Shown here: piece by piece, positions 1 through 5,331 of the stretch
How the letters are laid out: each line of letters begins with the position of its first letter
Numbering within the stretch: the stretch's first letter is position 1
NCBI GenBank assembly: GCA_009783975.1
Contig: WRCL01000110.1
Location: 1 to 6,524 of the forward strand
Origin: Micrococcales bacterium
GTDB taxonomy: Bacteria; Actinomycetota; Actinomycetes; Actinomycetales; Cellulomonadaceae
Direction of reading: 5' to 3'
DNA: 6,524 nucleotides
The notes under the pieces: generated by a model
What the model was told of the DNA's origin: nothing
The model's database searches: none
Seen by the model: the letters and a program-made list of their open reading frames with translations, nothing else
Translations under genes and position numbers: made by a program

Positions 1-1
1 C

Positions 2-241
2 GGCGACACCCTCGACGCACCGGCCAGCGCCCGCGGGTACCGGCTGCTGGCGAAGATCCCCCGGTTGCCGCGGCACCTGACCGAACGGCTCGTCCAGCAC
101 TTCGGCGGGTTGCAGCGTCTGCTCGCCGCGTCGATCGACGAGCTCATGGCGGTCGAAGGGATCGGCGAGCAGCGCGCCCGCTCGGTGCGTGAAGGGCTGT
201 CCCGCCTGGCCGAGACCTCGATCCTCGAACGTTACGCCTGA
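2..241 (+). CDS. disA: DNA integrity scanning diadenylate cyclase DisA, C-terminal part (5' end outside window)
   Basis: Only the last 79 codons are present; the gene enters from the left edge and stops at TGA 239-241. The visible part is the DNA-binding end of DisA. A helical linker contains the stretch ARGYRLLAKIPRLP, and a helix-hairpin-helix domain follows, with the segment DELMAVEGIGEQRARSVREG (GIG turn at fragment residues 53-55), ending in a SILERY-type tail. In the family, the N-terminal domain (not visible here) joins two ATP molecules into the second messenger c-di-AMP, while this C-terminal domain binds branched DNA such as recombination intermediates and lowers cyclase activity. 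The sequence looks intact and normal to the stop. In many actinobacteria disA follows radA; that side is outside the window. The identification rests on recognition of the tail and HhH motif, so it is strong but not complete. Confidence 0.9.
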   Translation, partial: GDTLDAPASARGYRLLAKIPRLPRHLTERLVQHFGGLQRLLAASIDELMAVEGIGEQRARSVREGLSRLAETSILERYA

Positions 242-331
242 GCCAGGGCAAATATCGGCTGACCGCGCCGCCGACCAGGCAACACCCAACGAAGTCTGGG
301 CTGCCCCCTCCCGCCCGAAGCACCGGTGAGA

Positions 332-337
332 TAGCGT
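332..337 (+). promoter_or_regulatory. Possible -10 box (TAGCGT) for the transporter gene
   Basis: TAGCGT fits the actinobacterial TANNNT -10 pattern and lies 38 nt before the ATG, giving a predicted leader of about 32 nt. No good -35 hexamer is seen at the right distance. ACCGGT occurs on both sides (322-327 and 356-361). This is a weak, position-based call. Confidence 0.3.
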
Positions 338-364
338 GCGCACATCGGTATCCACACCGGTCGT

Positions 365-370
365 AAGGAG
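365..370 (+). promoter_or_regulatory. Ribosome binding site of the transporter gene
   Basis: AAGGAG is a strong Shine-Dalgarno match five bases before the ATG at 376. It fixes that start, which also puts the family motif at the expected distance from the N-terminus. Confidence 0.8.
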
Positions 371-375
371 CCATC

Positions 376-990
376 ATGACTGACCAGCCCACGCCAGCAC
401 CTGCCCCGAAGATCGCCGACCCGGGCCCCCTCGGCCTGGCCGCGTTCGCGCTGAGCACCTTCGTGCTGTCCATGTACAACGCAGGGATCCTCGAAGGCGG
501 ACGCCCCGTCGTGGTCGGACTCGCCTTGTTCTACGGCGGGCTCGCCCAGCTGCTCGCCGGGATGTGGGAGTTCAAGACCGGGAACACCTTCGGCGCCCTG
601 GCCTTCAGCTCGTACGGAGCGTTCTGGCTGGCCTGGGCGGCGTGGTTCGTGTGGGGCAGCGCACAGGTGCCCGGCGCCGCGGCCGGCTCGACCCACAACG
701 CCCACGCCATCGGTATCTTCCTCATCGCGTGGGGTCTGTTTACCGCCTACATGACGGTGGCAGCCACACGGACCACGACAGTTGTCCTGACCGTCTTCGT
801 CCTGCTCACCGCCACGTTCTTCTTGCTGGGCATTGGTGACTTCGTCGAGAACGAGACCATCGTCCACATCGGCGGGTTCGTCGGTCTGGCCACCGCCCTG
901 GCCGCCTGGTACGGCTCAGCCGCTGGCGTCATCAACTCCACCTTCGGCAAGACCGTCCTGCCGGTCGGCGGACCACTGGTGAAGGTCTGA
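376..990 (+). CDS. satP: Acetate/succinate transporter, GPR1/FUN34/YaaH (SatP) family
   Basis: This encodes a 204-residue inner-membrane protein. The family imports acetate, and in some members succinate, together with protons. The N-terminal signature is DPGPLGLAAFALSTFVLSMYNAG (residues 15-37) and matches the family pattern NPAPLGL...NAG except that the first Asn is Asp here. Further conserved blocks are FYGG (52-55), EFKTGNTFG (65-73) and FSSYGAFW (77-84), then GIFLIAWGLFTAYM and a late LGIGDF segment. Hydrophobicity suggests six membrane segments, roughly 19-39, 46-64, 80-95, 110-130, 134-153 and 165-188. Length is normal for a bacterial member. The N-terminal tail is rich in Pro and Ala. 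The gene stands alone: disA ends 134 nt upstream, and the next gene converges from the other strand. The family is certain; the exact substrate is inferred. Confidence 0.92.
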   Translation: MTDQPTPAPAPKIADPGPLGLAAFALSTFVLSMYNAGILEGGRPVVVGLALFYGGLAQLLAGMWEFKTGNTFGALAFSSYGAFWLAWAAWFVWGSAQVPGAAAGSTHNAHAIGIFLIAWGLFTAYMTVAATRTTTVVLTVFVLLTATFFLLGIGDFVENETIVHIGGFVGLATALAAWYGSAAGVINSTFGKTVLPVGGPLVKV

Positions 991-1023
991 CACATGCGCG
1001 TCCCTGCGCCTCGTCGTCGGCAC

Positions 1024-1127
1024 ATGACGGCGGGGCGCAGGTTGCCAACGCCCCGCCGTCATATGCCGACGGCGGGGCGTGGGGGTGTTCTGCCCGTCGA
1101 CACCCACGCCCGACGGTGCCGGCCGTC
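1024..1127. repeat. Cluster of overlapping inverted repeats between convergent genes (possible bidirectional terminator)
   Basis: A perfect 14-bp inverted repeat has arms at 1024-1037 and 1049-1062 (ATGACGGCGGGGCG and its complement) with an 11-nt loop. The right arm can instead pair with a third copy of GACGGCGGGGCG at 1068-1079 (12 bp, 7-nt loop), so the two hairpins exclude each other. The third copy overlaps a further stem (1075-1087 with 1101-1111, 11 bp with a 2-nt bulge), and a small GACGG/CCGTC hairpin follows at 1112-1127. The 1002-1037 and 1042-1079 stretches look like two diverged tandem copies of about 42 bp. There is no T-run, so this is not a classical intrinsic terminator, but its place between two stop codons (990 and 1172) fits transcription termination from both sides. 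Confidence 0.6.
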
Positions 1128-1143
1128 ATCTGTGGTGTCCGGG

Positions 1144-1160
1144 CCTGGCCACCGGCCAGG
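1144..1160. repeat. 17-bp palindromic element, copy 1 (CCTGGCCACCGGCCAGG)
   Basis: The two 7-bp arms CCTGGCC and GGCCAGG flank a 3-nt centre. The same element, with one change in the centre, recurs at 5289-5305, and similarity extends four bases further right (19 of 21 positions over 1144-1164 and 5289-5309). This copy lies just past the lipoprotein stop codon. It may act as a 3' hairpin of that transcript or as a binding site for the same protein as copy 2. Confidence 0.5.
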
Positions 1161-1171
1161 TATGTGGGGGA

Positions 1172-1729
1172 TTACTGCCGTGTGAGGGTGTAAGGCTCGC
1201 CACCGGGGTCGCGCATCTCCAGCGTCCTGCTTGCGCACTTCGCCGTGGCTGTCGACCGCTGTGGCAGGTCCATCTCCAGGTCGGCGGCGGTCAGGCGCTG
1301 GCCCATGACCTCGGCCGTGACGTCCTGCATGATCATGTACAACCTGTCGCTGCCGGAGACGCTCCATGTCCCGCTCATGGTCATGGTCATGGCAACCTCG
1401 GAGGCCTCCATGACCACCTCGAACGTGTGAGCGGCCTTCATCTTGAACAGCACGGTGAGGCCGTCACCCAGGACGTCCATCTCGGCCATGTCGGTCCCCA
1501 TCGTCGCGAGCGCGTCTGCATCGGCGTTCCAGGTCCCCACGATGCACGACTCAAGGTCGCCGACATTATTGTTCTCGCCGTTGTTGCCGTTGTTGCCCTT
1601 GTCGCCGCTGTGACCGAAGTCAGAGCCCTTGCCTGGCGTCGTGATGTTGTTCGGCTGGTCGCCCTGGTTGCACCCTGCAAGTAACGCGATAGCCAGGAGT
1701 GGAATAACGAGCAGTGCGCTACGACGCAT
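1172..1729 (-). CDS. Small secreted lipoprotein of unknown function
   Basis: This encodes a 185-residue protein starting at ATG 1729-1727, chosen because AAGGGA lies 7 nt upstream and a signal peptide begins at once; an upstream in-frame start at 1804 would add 25 residues before the signal. Residues 1-20 are a lipoprotein signal: MRRS, a hydrophobic core, and the lipobox LAGC with Cys20 as the predicted lipid-modified residue. A flexible linker rich in Asn and Gly (about 21-58, with GNNGNNGENNN) leads to a domain starting CIVGTW (62-67). A second GTW occurs in MSGTWSVSG. The alternating polar/hydrophobic pattern suggests a beta-rich fold, perhaps lipocalin-like. Cys62 and Cys165 could form a disulfide outside the membrane. 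The domain is Met-rich (MTMTM, YMIM). No enzyme motif is seen. It converges on the transporter gene and diverges from maf. Lipoprotein export is well supported; function is unknown. Confidence 0.85.
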   Translation of the reverse strand: MRRSALLVIPLLAIALLAGCNQGDQPNNITTPGKGSDFGHSGDKGNNGNNGENNNVGDLESCIVGTWNADADALATMGTDMAEMDVLGDGLTVLFKMKAAHTFEVVMEASEVAMTMTMSGTWSVSGSDRLYMIMQDVTAEVMGQRLTAADLEMDLPQRSTATAKCASRTLEMRDPGGEPYTLTRQ

Positions 1730-1736
1730 GATGCGT

Positions 1737-1742
1737 TCCCTT
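1737..1742 (-). promoter_or_regulatory. Ribosome binding site of the lipoprotein gene
   Basis: Read on the minus strand the sequence is AAGGGA, 7 nt before the ATG at 1729. It supports the short start over the in-frame ATG at 1804. Confidence 0.65.
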
Positions 1743-1785
1743 CGTCTTCGGGCGGGCACAGTGCCGCACGGCGCCAGGTCTCGAC

Positions 1786-1814
1786 TGTATACCCGCGACG
1801 ACACTGGCTGTTAG
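1786..1814 (-). promoter_or_regulatory. Predicted sigma-70-type promoter of the lipoprotein gene
   Basis: On the minus strand, CTAACA (1814-1809, four of six matches to TTGACA) and TATACA (1791-1786, four of six matches to TATAAT, and five of six if the final A is ignored) are separated by exactly 17 nt. Predicted transcription starts near 1779, giving a leader of about 50 nt that contains the ribosome binding site. Confidence 0.45.
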
Positions 1815-1831
1815 AGCACCGACCCGCCTGC

Positions 1832-1865
1832 GATGTTCCCGGCGTTATGCATATCGGGAAACATC
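1832..1865. repeat. Inverted repeat in the divergent intergenic region (candidate operator)
   Basis: GATGTTCCCG (1832-1841) pairs with CGGGAAACATC (1855-1865) with a single bulged base, around a 13-nt AT-richer centre containing the palindrome ATGCAT (1847-1852). ACATCCG is then directly repeated at 1861-1867 and 1868-1874. The element lies upstream of both the lipoprotein promoter and the maf start, where a shared regulator could bind. No regulator is known from the window. Confidence 0.35.
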
Positions 1866-1906
1866 CGACATCCGACGCCGAGCGCGGCGTATCGGCGCAG
1901 GCCCAG

Positions 1907-1912
1907 TAACCT
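1907..1912 (+). promoter_or_regulatory. -10 box (TAACCT) of a probable leaderless maf transcript
   Basis: TAACCT fits TANNNT and is followed after exactly 7 nt by GTG 1920, the spacing expected if transcription begins at the start codon itself. No Shine-Dalgarno sequence precedes the GTG. No clear -35 box is visible. Confidence 0.5.
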
Positions 1913-1919
1913 GTCGCAC

Positions 1920-2528
1920 GTGACACTGCTGCTTGCCTCCGCCTCTTCCGCGCGTCTGAGCACGTTACGGGCCGCCGGGTTCGACCCGCAGGTACGTGTG
2001 TCTGGTGTCGACGAGGACAAGGTGCTCGCCGACGCTGGGCCCCTGCCCCCGGCTGAGGCTGTGCTCGCCCTCGCCCGGGCCAAGGCCGAGGCTGTGGCAC
2101 AGCAGGTCACCGACGTCGTCGTCCTGGGGTGCGACTCGATGCTCGAGCTTGACGGGGCGGTCCACGGCAAACCCGCCGACGTCGACCAGGCCGTCACCCG
2201 CTGGCGCACGATGCGCGGGCACCACGGTGTGCTGCACACCGGGCACTGGCTCGTCGACACCCGCACCCGGCGCGGGCTGGGCGCCACCGGGTCAGCCGTC
2301 GTGCATTTTGGCGACCTCAGCGACGAGGAGATCAGCGCCTACGTCGCCACAGGCGAACCGTTGCAGGTCGCGGGCGCCTTCACCATCGACGGGCTGGGCG
2401 GACCGTTTGTCGAACGGATAGAAGGTGACCCGCACACAGTTGTCGGGGTGTCGTTGCCCCTGCTGCGCCACCTGCTGGCCGACCTTGGGCTGAGCGTGCC
2501 CGGCTTGTGGTCGCACCAGGCGAGCTGA
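1920..2528 (+). CDS. maf: Maf-family nucleotide pyrophosphatase
   Basis: This encodes a 202-residue cytosolic protein that by family hydrolyses nucleoside triphosphates, often non-canonical or modified ones, to the monophosphate and pyrophosphate. The GTG at 1920 is chosen because the conserved N-terminus TLLLASASSARLSTLRAAGF begins there and a TANNNT box sits 7 nt upstream; an in-frame ATG at 1833 would add 29 residues with no family resemblance. Conserved features seen are the LASASSAR phosphate-binding start (2-12; the family usually has Pro where this has Ser10), VLGCDSMLELDG...GKP (68-85) with Asp72 as the likely catalytic acidic residue, GVLHTGH, and the C-terminal block GPFVERIEGDPHTVVGVSLPLL. 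Length is normal. It lies 77 nt before the carboxylase gene, a neighbourhood seen in other actinobacteria. Which Maf subfamily and substrate applies is not certain. Confidence 0.9.
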   Translation: MTLLLASASSARLSTLRAAGFDPQVRVSGVDEDKVLADAGPLPPAEAVLALARAKAEAVAQQVTDVVVLGCDSMLELDGAVHGKPADVDQAVTRWRTMRGHHGVLHTGHWLVDTRTRRGLGATGSAVVHFGDLSDEEISAYVATGEPLQVAGAFTIDGLGGPFVERIEGDPHTVVGVSLPLLRHLLADLGLSVPGLWSHQAS

Positions 2529-2557
2529 GGAAACCGACAAGGGGGGTCAAGACGCGT

Positions 2558-2591
2558 TGGCGCCGGTCTCCTTCGGCGCGGACCGGTGCCA
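2558..2591. promoter_or_regulatory. Inverted repeat across the carboxylase promoter: operator or maf terminator
   Basis: TGGCGCCGGTC (2558-2568) and GACCGGTGCCA (2581-2591) form an 11-bp stem with one G-T pair and a 12-nt loop. The right arm ends 3 nt before the predicted -10 box, so the repeat covers the -35 to -10 spacer. It could be an operator for the carboxylase gene. It could also be the 3' hairpin of maf, whose stop is 30 nt upstream, although no T-run follows. Confidence 0.45.
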
Positions 2592-2594
2592 CGC

Positions 2595-2600
2595 TACGGT
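2595..2600 (+). promoter_or_regulatory. -10 box (TACGGT) of a probable leaderless carboxylase transcript
   Basis: TACGGT fits TANNNT and lies 5 nt before the GTG at 2606. No Shine-Dalgarno sequence is present between them. TTCGGC at 2572-2577 is 17 nt upstream but only a poor -35 match. Confidence 0.5.
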
Positions 2601-2605
2601 GAACT

Positions 2606-4366
2606 GTGCCCCTCACCACCGTCCTCATCGCCAACCGCGGCGAGATCGCCGTCCGGGTCGCCCGTGCCTGCCGCGACGCGGGCCTGCGCTCGGTCGCCGT
2701 GTACGCCGAGCCTGACCGTCACGCCCTGCACGTGCGCCTGGCCGACTCGGCGTACTGCCTGGGTGGGGCCCGGCCCGCCGACACCTACCTCGACGCCGCC
2801 AAGCTGTTGGACGTCGCACGGCGCGCCGGCGCTGACGCCGTGCACCCCGGGTACGGGTTCTTGGCAGAGAACGCGGCGTTCGCCCAGGCCGTCATCGATG
2901 CCGGGTTGGTGTGGATCGGGCCGCCACCAGCAGCGATCCGCGCCCTGGGTGACAAGGTCAGCGCACGGGCGATCGCGGCGCGTGTGGGCGCCCCCCTTGT
3001 ACCTGGTACACCGCAGCCCGTCGCCGACGTCGCCGAGATCCACGCGTTCGCTGCCCGCCACGGCCTGCCCCTGGCGGTCAAAGCCGCCTACGGCGGGGGC
3101 GGACGCGGGCTGAAAGTCGCACGGACCACACAGCAGATCGACGAGGCGTACGCCTCAGCGGTCCGTGAGGCGACAGTTGCCTTCGGGCGCGGAGAGTGCT
3201 TCGTCGAGCGGTACCTCGACCGGCCCCGCCACGTGGAGACCCAGTGCCTGGCCGACGCTCACGGTGGGGTCGTCGTGGTGTCCACCCGGGACTGCTCGTT
3301 GCAGCGCCGGCACCAAAAGCTCGTCGAAGAAGCCCCGGCGCCGTACCTGACCGCCGAACAGGAACGCACCCTCGTCGACTCGTCTGTCGCGCTGCTGCGC
3401 GAGGCTGGGTATGTGGGGGCCGGGACGTGCGAGTTCCTCCTCGGCGCGGACGGGACCGTGTCGTTCCTCGAAGTCAACACACGTCTGCAGGTCGAGCACC
3501 CTGTCTCTGAGGAGGTCACCGGGGTCGACCTTGTCGGCGAACAGCTGCGGATCGCCGCCGGTGAACCACTGGGGTACGACCACCTGCCGGCCCGCGGGCA
3601 TTGCATCGAGCTGCGGATCAACGGCGAAGACCCAGCTGTGGGGTTCTTACCCGCCCCGGGCAAGATCACGACCCTGCGCCTGCCAGGTGGACCTGGGGTG
3701 CGTGTGGACTCCGGGGTCGTCGAAGGCGACACCATCTGCGGGGCGTTCGACTCGTTGCTGCTCAAGCTCATCGTCACCGGGGCGGACCGGCGCCAGGCGG
3801 TGGCACGGGCACGTCGGGCCCTGGACGAGCTTGTTGTCGAAGGTGTGGCAACCGTCGCGCCGTTCCACCAGGCGGTGCTTGACGACCCGGCGTTCGTCCC
3901 CGACGACGACGCACCGTTCGCTGTGCACACACGGTGGATCGAAGAGGAGTTCGCCGACCGGCTCCCCGGCCTGGCCACGCCAACCCCGCCCGAGGCCGAA
4001 TCCGACGAACCCGAGCTCGAACGCGTCGTCGTCGAGGTCTCGGGCAAACGGCTGGAAGTTGTGCTGCCCGCGGCGCTCGGCGCACGTGGAACCGCCAACC
4101 CGCGCCCACGCCCAGCGATCCGGCGCGCTGTCCAGCGTGCTGGCGGTGGGGGAAACGCCCTGACCTCTCCGATGCAGGGCACGATCGTCACCGTCGCCGT
4201 CGCCGACGGGGCCCAGGTGGCCGCCGGGGACCTTGTCGCTGTTCTTGAAGCGATGAAGATGGAACAACCCCTCGTCGCCCACCGGGCTGGGACGGTGGCG
4301 AACCTGTCGGTCCAGCCTGGTGCGGGCGTCTCGGCCGGCTGCGTGATCTGCGAGATCACCGACTGA
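2606..4366 (+). CDS. accA3: Biotin-dependent acyl-CoA carboxylase alpha subunit (biotin carboxylase + biotin carboxyl carrier)
   Basis: This encodes a 586-residue fused subunit that uses ATP and bicarbonate to carboxylate its own biotin, which a separate beta subunit then uses to make malonyl- or methylmalonyl-CoA. The GTG start fits because the biotin carboxylase N-terminus [18 protein letters not shown] follows directly. The ATP-grasp region carries Lys159, the glycine loop GGGGRG (163-168), QRRHQK ending at Lys238, Glu276, Glu289 and the [12 protein letters not shown] block (Asn291, Arg293, Glu297), and Arg337 in the [10 protein letters not shown] segment. Several of these share numbering with E. 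coli AccC. An acidic, Pro-rich linker (about 455-515) leads to the carrier domain, where EAMKMEQP places the biotin-accepting lysine at residue 551, 35 residues from the end, as usual. All catalytic residues I can place are present. No beta subunit or biotin ligase is in the window, so acetyl- versus propionyl-CoA preference is open; the symbol is by analogy with mycobacterial accA3. Confidence 0.93.
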   Translation: MPLTTVLIANRGEIAVRVARACRDAGLRSVAVYAEPDRHALHVRLADSAYCLGGARPADTYLDAAKLLDVARRAGADAVHPGYGFLAENAAFAQAVIDAGLVWIGPPPAAIRALGDKVSARAIAARVGAPLVPGTPQPVADVAEIHAFAARHGLPLAVKAAYGGGGRGLKVARTTQQIDEAYASAVREATVAFGRGECFVERYLDRPRHVETQCLADAHGGVVVVSTRDCSLQRRHQKLVEEAPAPYLTAEQERTLVDSSVALLREAGYVGAGTCEFLLGADGTVSFLEVNTRLQVEHPVSEEVTGVDLVGEQLRIAAGEPLGYDHLPARGHCIELRINGEDPAVGFLPAPGKITTLRLPGGPGVRVDSGVVEGDTICGAFDSLLLKLIVTGADRRQAVARARRALDELVVEGVATVAPFHQAVLDDPAFVPDDDAPFAVHTRWIEEEFADRLPGLATPTPPEAESDEPELERVVVEVSGKRLEVVLPAALGARGTANPRPRPAIRRAVQRAGGGGNALTSPMQGTIVTVAVADGAQVAAGDLVAVLEAMKMEQPLVAHRAGTVANLSVQPGAGVSAGCVICEITD

Positions 4367-4388
4367 CCTGTGGCGCGTCCAGAGCACC

Positions 4389-5258
4389 GTGCCTGGCGCC
4401 ACATGGGTGACGTGTGTGGTTGGACGCCAACCCCGGTGCGACCCTGGTGAGGTGATCGACGGCCTGGGGTCGCCAACATCTGCGCAGGTGGTCGGCGCGG
4501 ACCGGCGGCCACGTGCCGGTGGGCGCTCCCGCCACCGGATGGTCGGCACGGTGCTCGTCGTCACAGCGCTCGCGTTCGCCGCATGGTCAGCCCGCGCGAC
4601 GACCCCACCGTCGGCGCAGGTCGTGGCGCTGGCTGAGGAAGCCACGATGACCGACGCCGGCAAAGCGCTGTTCTACGGCACCGACCCTGAAGTGCTTGAC
4701 GCGGCGACCTTCGCTGGACGGTGCCCGGCCGGGGCGGTCGGCTGCTACAGCGCGACGTCGATCGTCGTGTACGAACCGGCGGACGCGCGGTTGCACGGGT
4801 GGGTGGTCACAGTCGCTGCGCACGAGATGCTGCACGCCGCCTACGACTCGTTGAGCCCCGACGATCGGCGCCAGGTCGATGTGCTGCTCGCTGCGACCGT
4901 TGCCCGGCTCGACCCTGACGATGTGCTCCTCGCGCAGGTCGACGCGTCGGTCGGCGAGTACGAACAGTCGCGTACGAGCGAACAGTTCGCGTACGTCGGC
5001 AGCCAGCTGGCAGATATCGACCCACAGCTTGAGCAGGTGTACGCCCGGTTCCTCACCGACCGGCAGGCCGTCGTGCACGCCTACACCTCAACAAGCTCGC
5101 TGCTGGTGTCGATGGCCGCGCAACACACGACCGAGCAGCATGTGCTGGAGCTGCTCGAGGCGCAGGGCCGCACCGGTGACGCGCTCGGCCAGCGAACCGT
5201 CGTCGACTCCTTGGCGCTCGACATCGCCACGCTGCACGAGCAGGTCGTCATCCCATGA
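4389..5258 (+). CDS. Membrane-anchored HExxH protein, putative zinc metallopeptidase
   Basis: With the GTG at 4389 this is 289 residues. An Arg-rich stretch (39-50) precedes one hydrophobic segment (about 52-68), so the rest probably faces outside the membrane. The outer part starts with LAEEATMTDAGKALFYGTDPEVLDA, has a Cys pair (112, 119) that could form a disulfide, then AAHEMLHAAYDSLS with the HExxH zinc motif at 145-149. Further on, RTSEQFAYVGSQLADIDPQLEQVYARF holds a conserved-looking Glu198 that could be a third ligand, followed by a long helical, probably coiled C-terminus. I know similar proteins as uncharacterised membrane proteins in actinobacteria; substrate is unknown. The start is unsure: other in-frame starts are GTG 4407, 4416, 4452, 4488 and ATG 4539, none with a good ribosome site. 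ATG 4539 would lose the Arg-rich segment. It follows the carboxylase stop by 22 nt, so may be co-transcribed with it. Confidence 0.75.
   Translation: MPGATWVTCVVGRQPRCDPGEVIDGLGSPTSAQVVGADRRPRAGGRSRHRMVGTVLVVTALAFAAWSARATTPPSAQVVALAEEATMTDAGKALFYGTDPEVLDAATFAGRCPAGAVGCYSATSIVVYEPADARLHGWVVTVAAHEMLHAAYDSLSPDDRRQVDVLLAATVARLDPDDVLLAQVDASVGEYEQSRTSEQFAYVGSQLADIDPQLEQVYARFLTDRQAVVHAYTSTSSLLVSMAAQHTTEQHVLELLEAQGRTGDALGQRTVVDSLALDIATLHEQVVIP
4418..4432. repeat. Small hairpin just after the carboxylase gene
   Basis: GGTTGG and CCAACC form a 6-bp stem with a 3-nt loop, 51 nt past the carboxylase stop. It lies inside the HExxH gene if that gene starts at 4389, or in its leader if a later start is used. 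It may be a weak 3' end for the carboxylase transcript or chance. Confidence 0.25.
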
Positions 5259-5274
5259 GGTGATCCTCGCTTGC

Positions 5275-5280
5275 TACAGT
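5275..5280 (+). promoter_or_regulatory. -10 box (TACAGT) of the SDR gene
   Basis: TACAGT in the context TTGCTACAGT fits a TANNNT -10 box, located 16 nt after the stop of the preceding gene. The predicted transcription start is near 5287, giving a leader of about 45 nt. No clear -35 box is seen, which would suit a promoter that needs an activator or relies on an extended -10. Confidence 0.45.
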
Positions 5281-5288
5281 CCTGTCGC

Positions 5289-5305
5289 CCTGGCCACTGG
5301 CCAGG
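5289..5305. promoter_or_regulatory. 17-bp palindromic element, copy 2 (CCTGGCCACTGGCCAGG), candidate operator of the SDR gene
   Basis: The arms CCTGGCC and GGCCAGG flank a 3-nt centre; TGGCCA also appears twice in tandem. It begins 8 nt after the -10 box, so it covers the predicted transcription start, a typical repressor position. A near-identical copy lies at 1144-1160. It could also fold as a 5' leader hairpin in RNA. Confidence 0.5.
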
Positions 5306-5318
5306 TCTGCCGCCACAA

Positions 5319-5325
5319 GAAAGGA
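5319..5325 (+). promoter_or_regulatory. Ribosome binding site of the SDR gene
   Basis: GAAAGGA lies 6 nt before the ATG at 5332. It decides this start against a much longer open frame that extends upstream through the preceding gene. Confidence 0.75.
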
Positions 5326-5331
5326 CGCGTC

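Noticed and set aside
232..867. Open frame of 211 codons on the minus strand opposite the transporter
   Set aside because: It is antisense to a transporter with several conserved family blocks and has composition typical of a reverse-frame shadow.
994..1185. Short open frame with repeated PRRRHMTAGR-like units
   Set aside because: The peptide repeats simply reflect the DNA repeat at 1002-1079; no ribosome site is present and it lies in the convergent intergenic region.
1079..1684. Open frame of 201 codons on the plus strand opposite the lipoprotein
   Set aside because: It is antisense to a gene with signal peptide, lipobox and ribosome site, has no ribosome site of its own, and its first part crosses the hairpin cluster.
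3259..4512. Long open frame of 417 codons on the minus strand
   Set aside because: It lies wholly antisense to the well-supported carboxylase gene and its downstream neighbour, has Ser/Thr/Arg-rich composition without motifs, and is a usual by-product of GC-rich codon use.
4879..5331. In-frame upstream extension of the SDR protein by 151 residues
   Set aside because: The extension reads through the HExxH gene in another frame, is low-complexity Arg/Ser-rich, and the ATG at 5332 has a good ribosome site and the usual SDR N-terminus.
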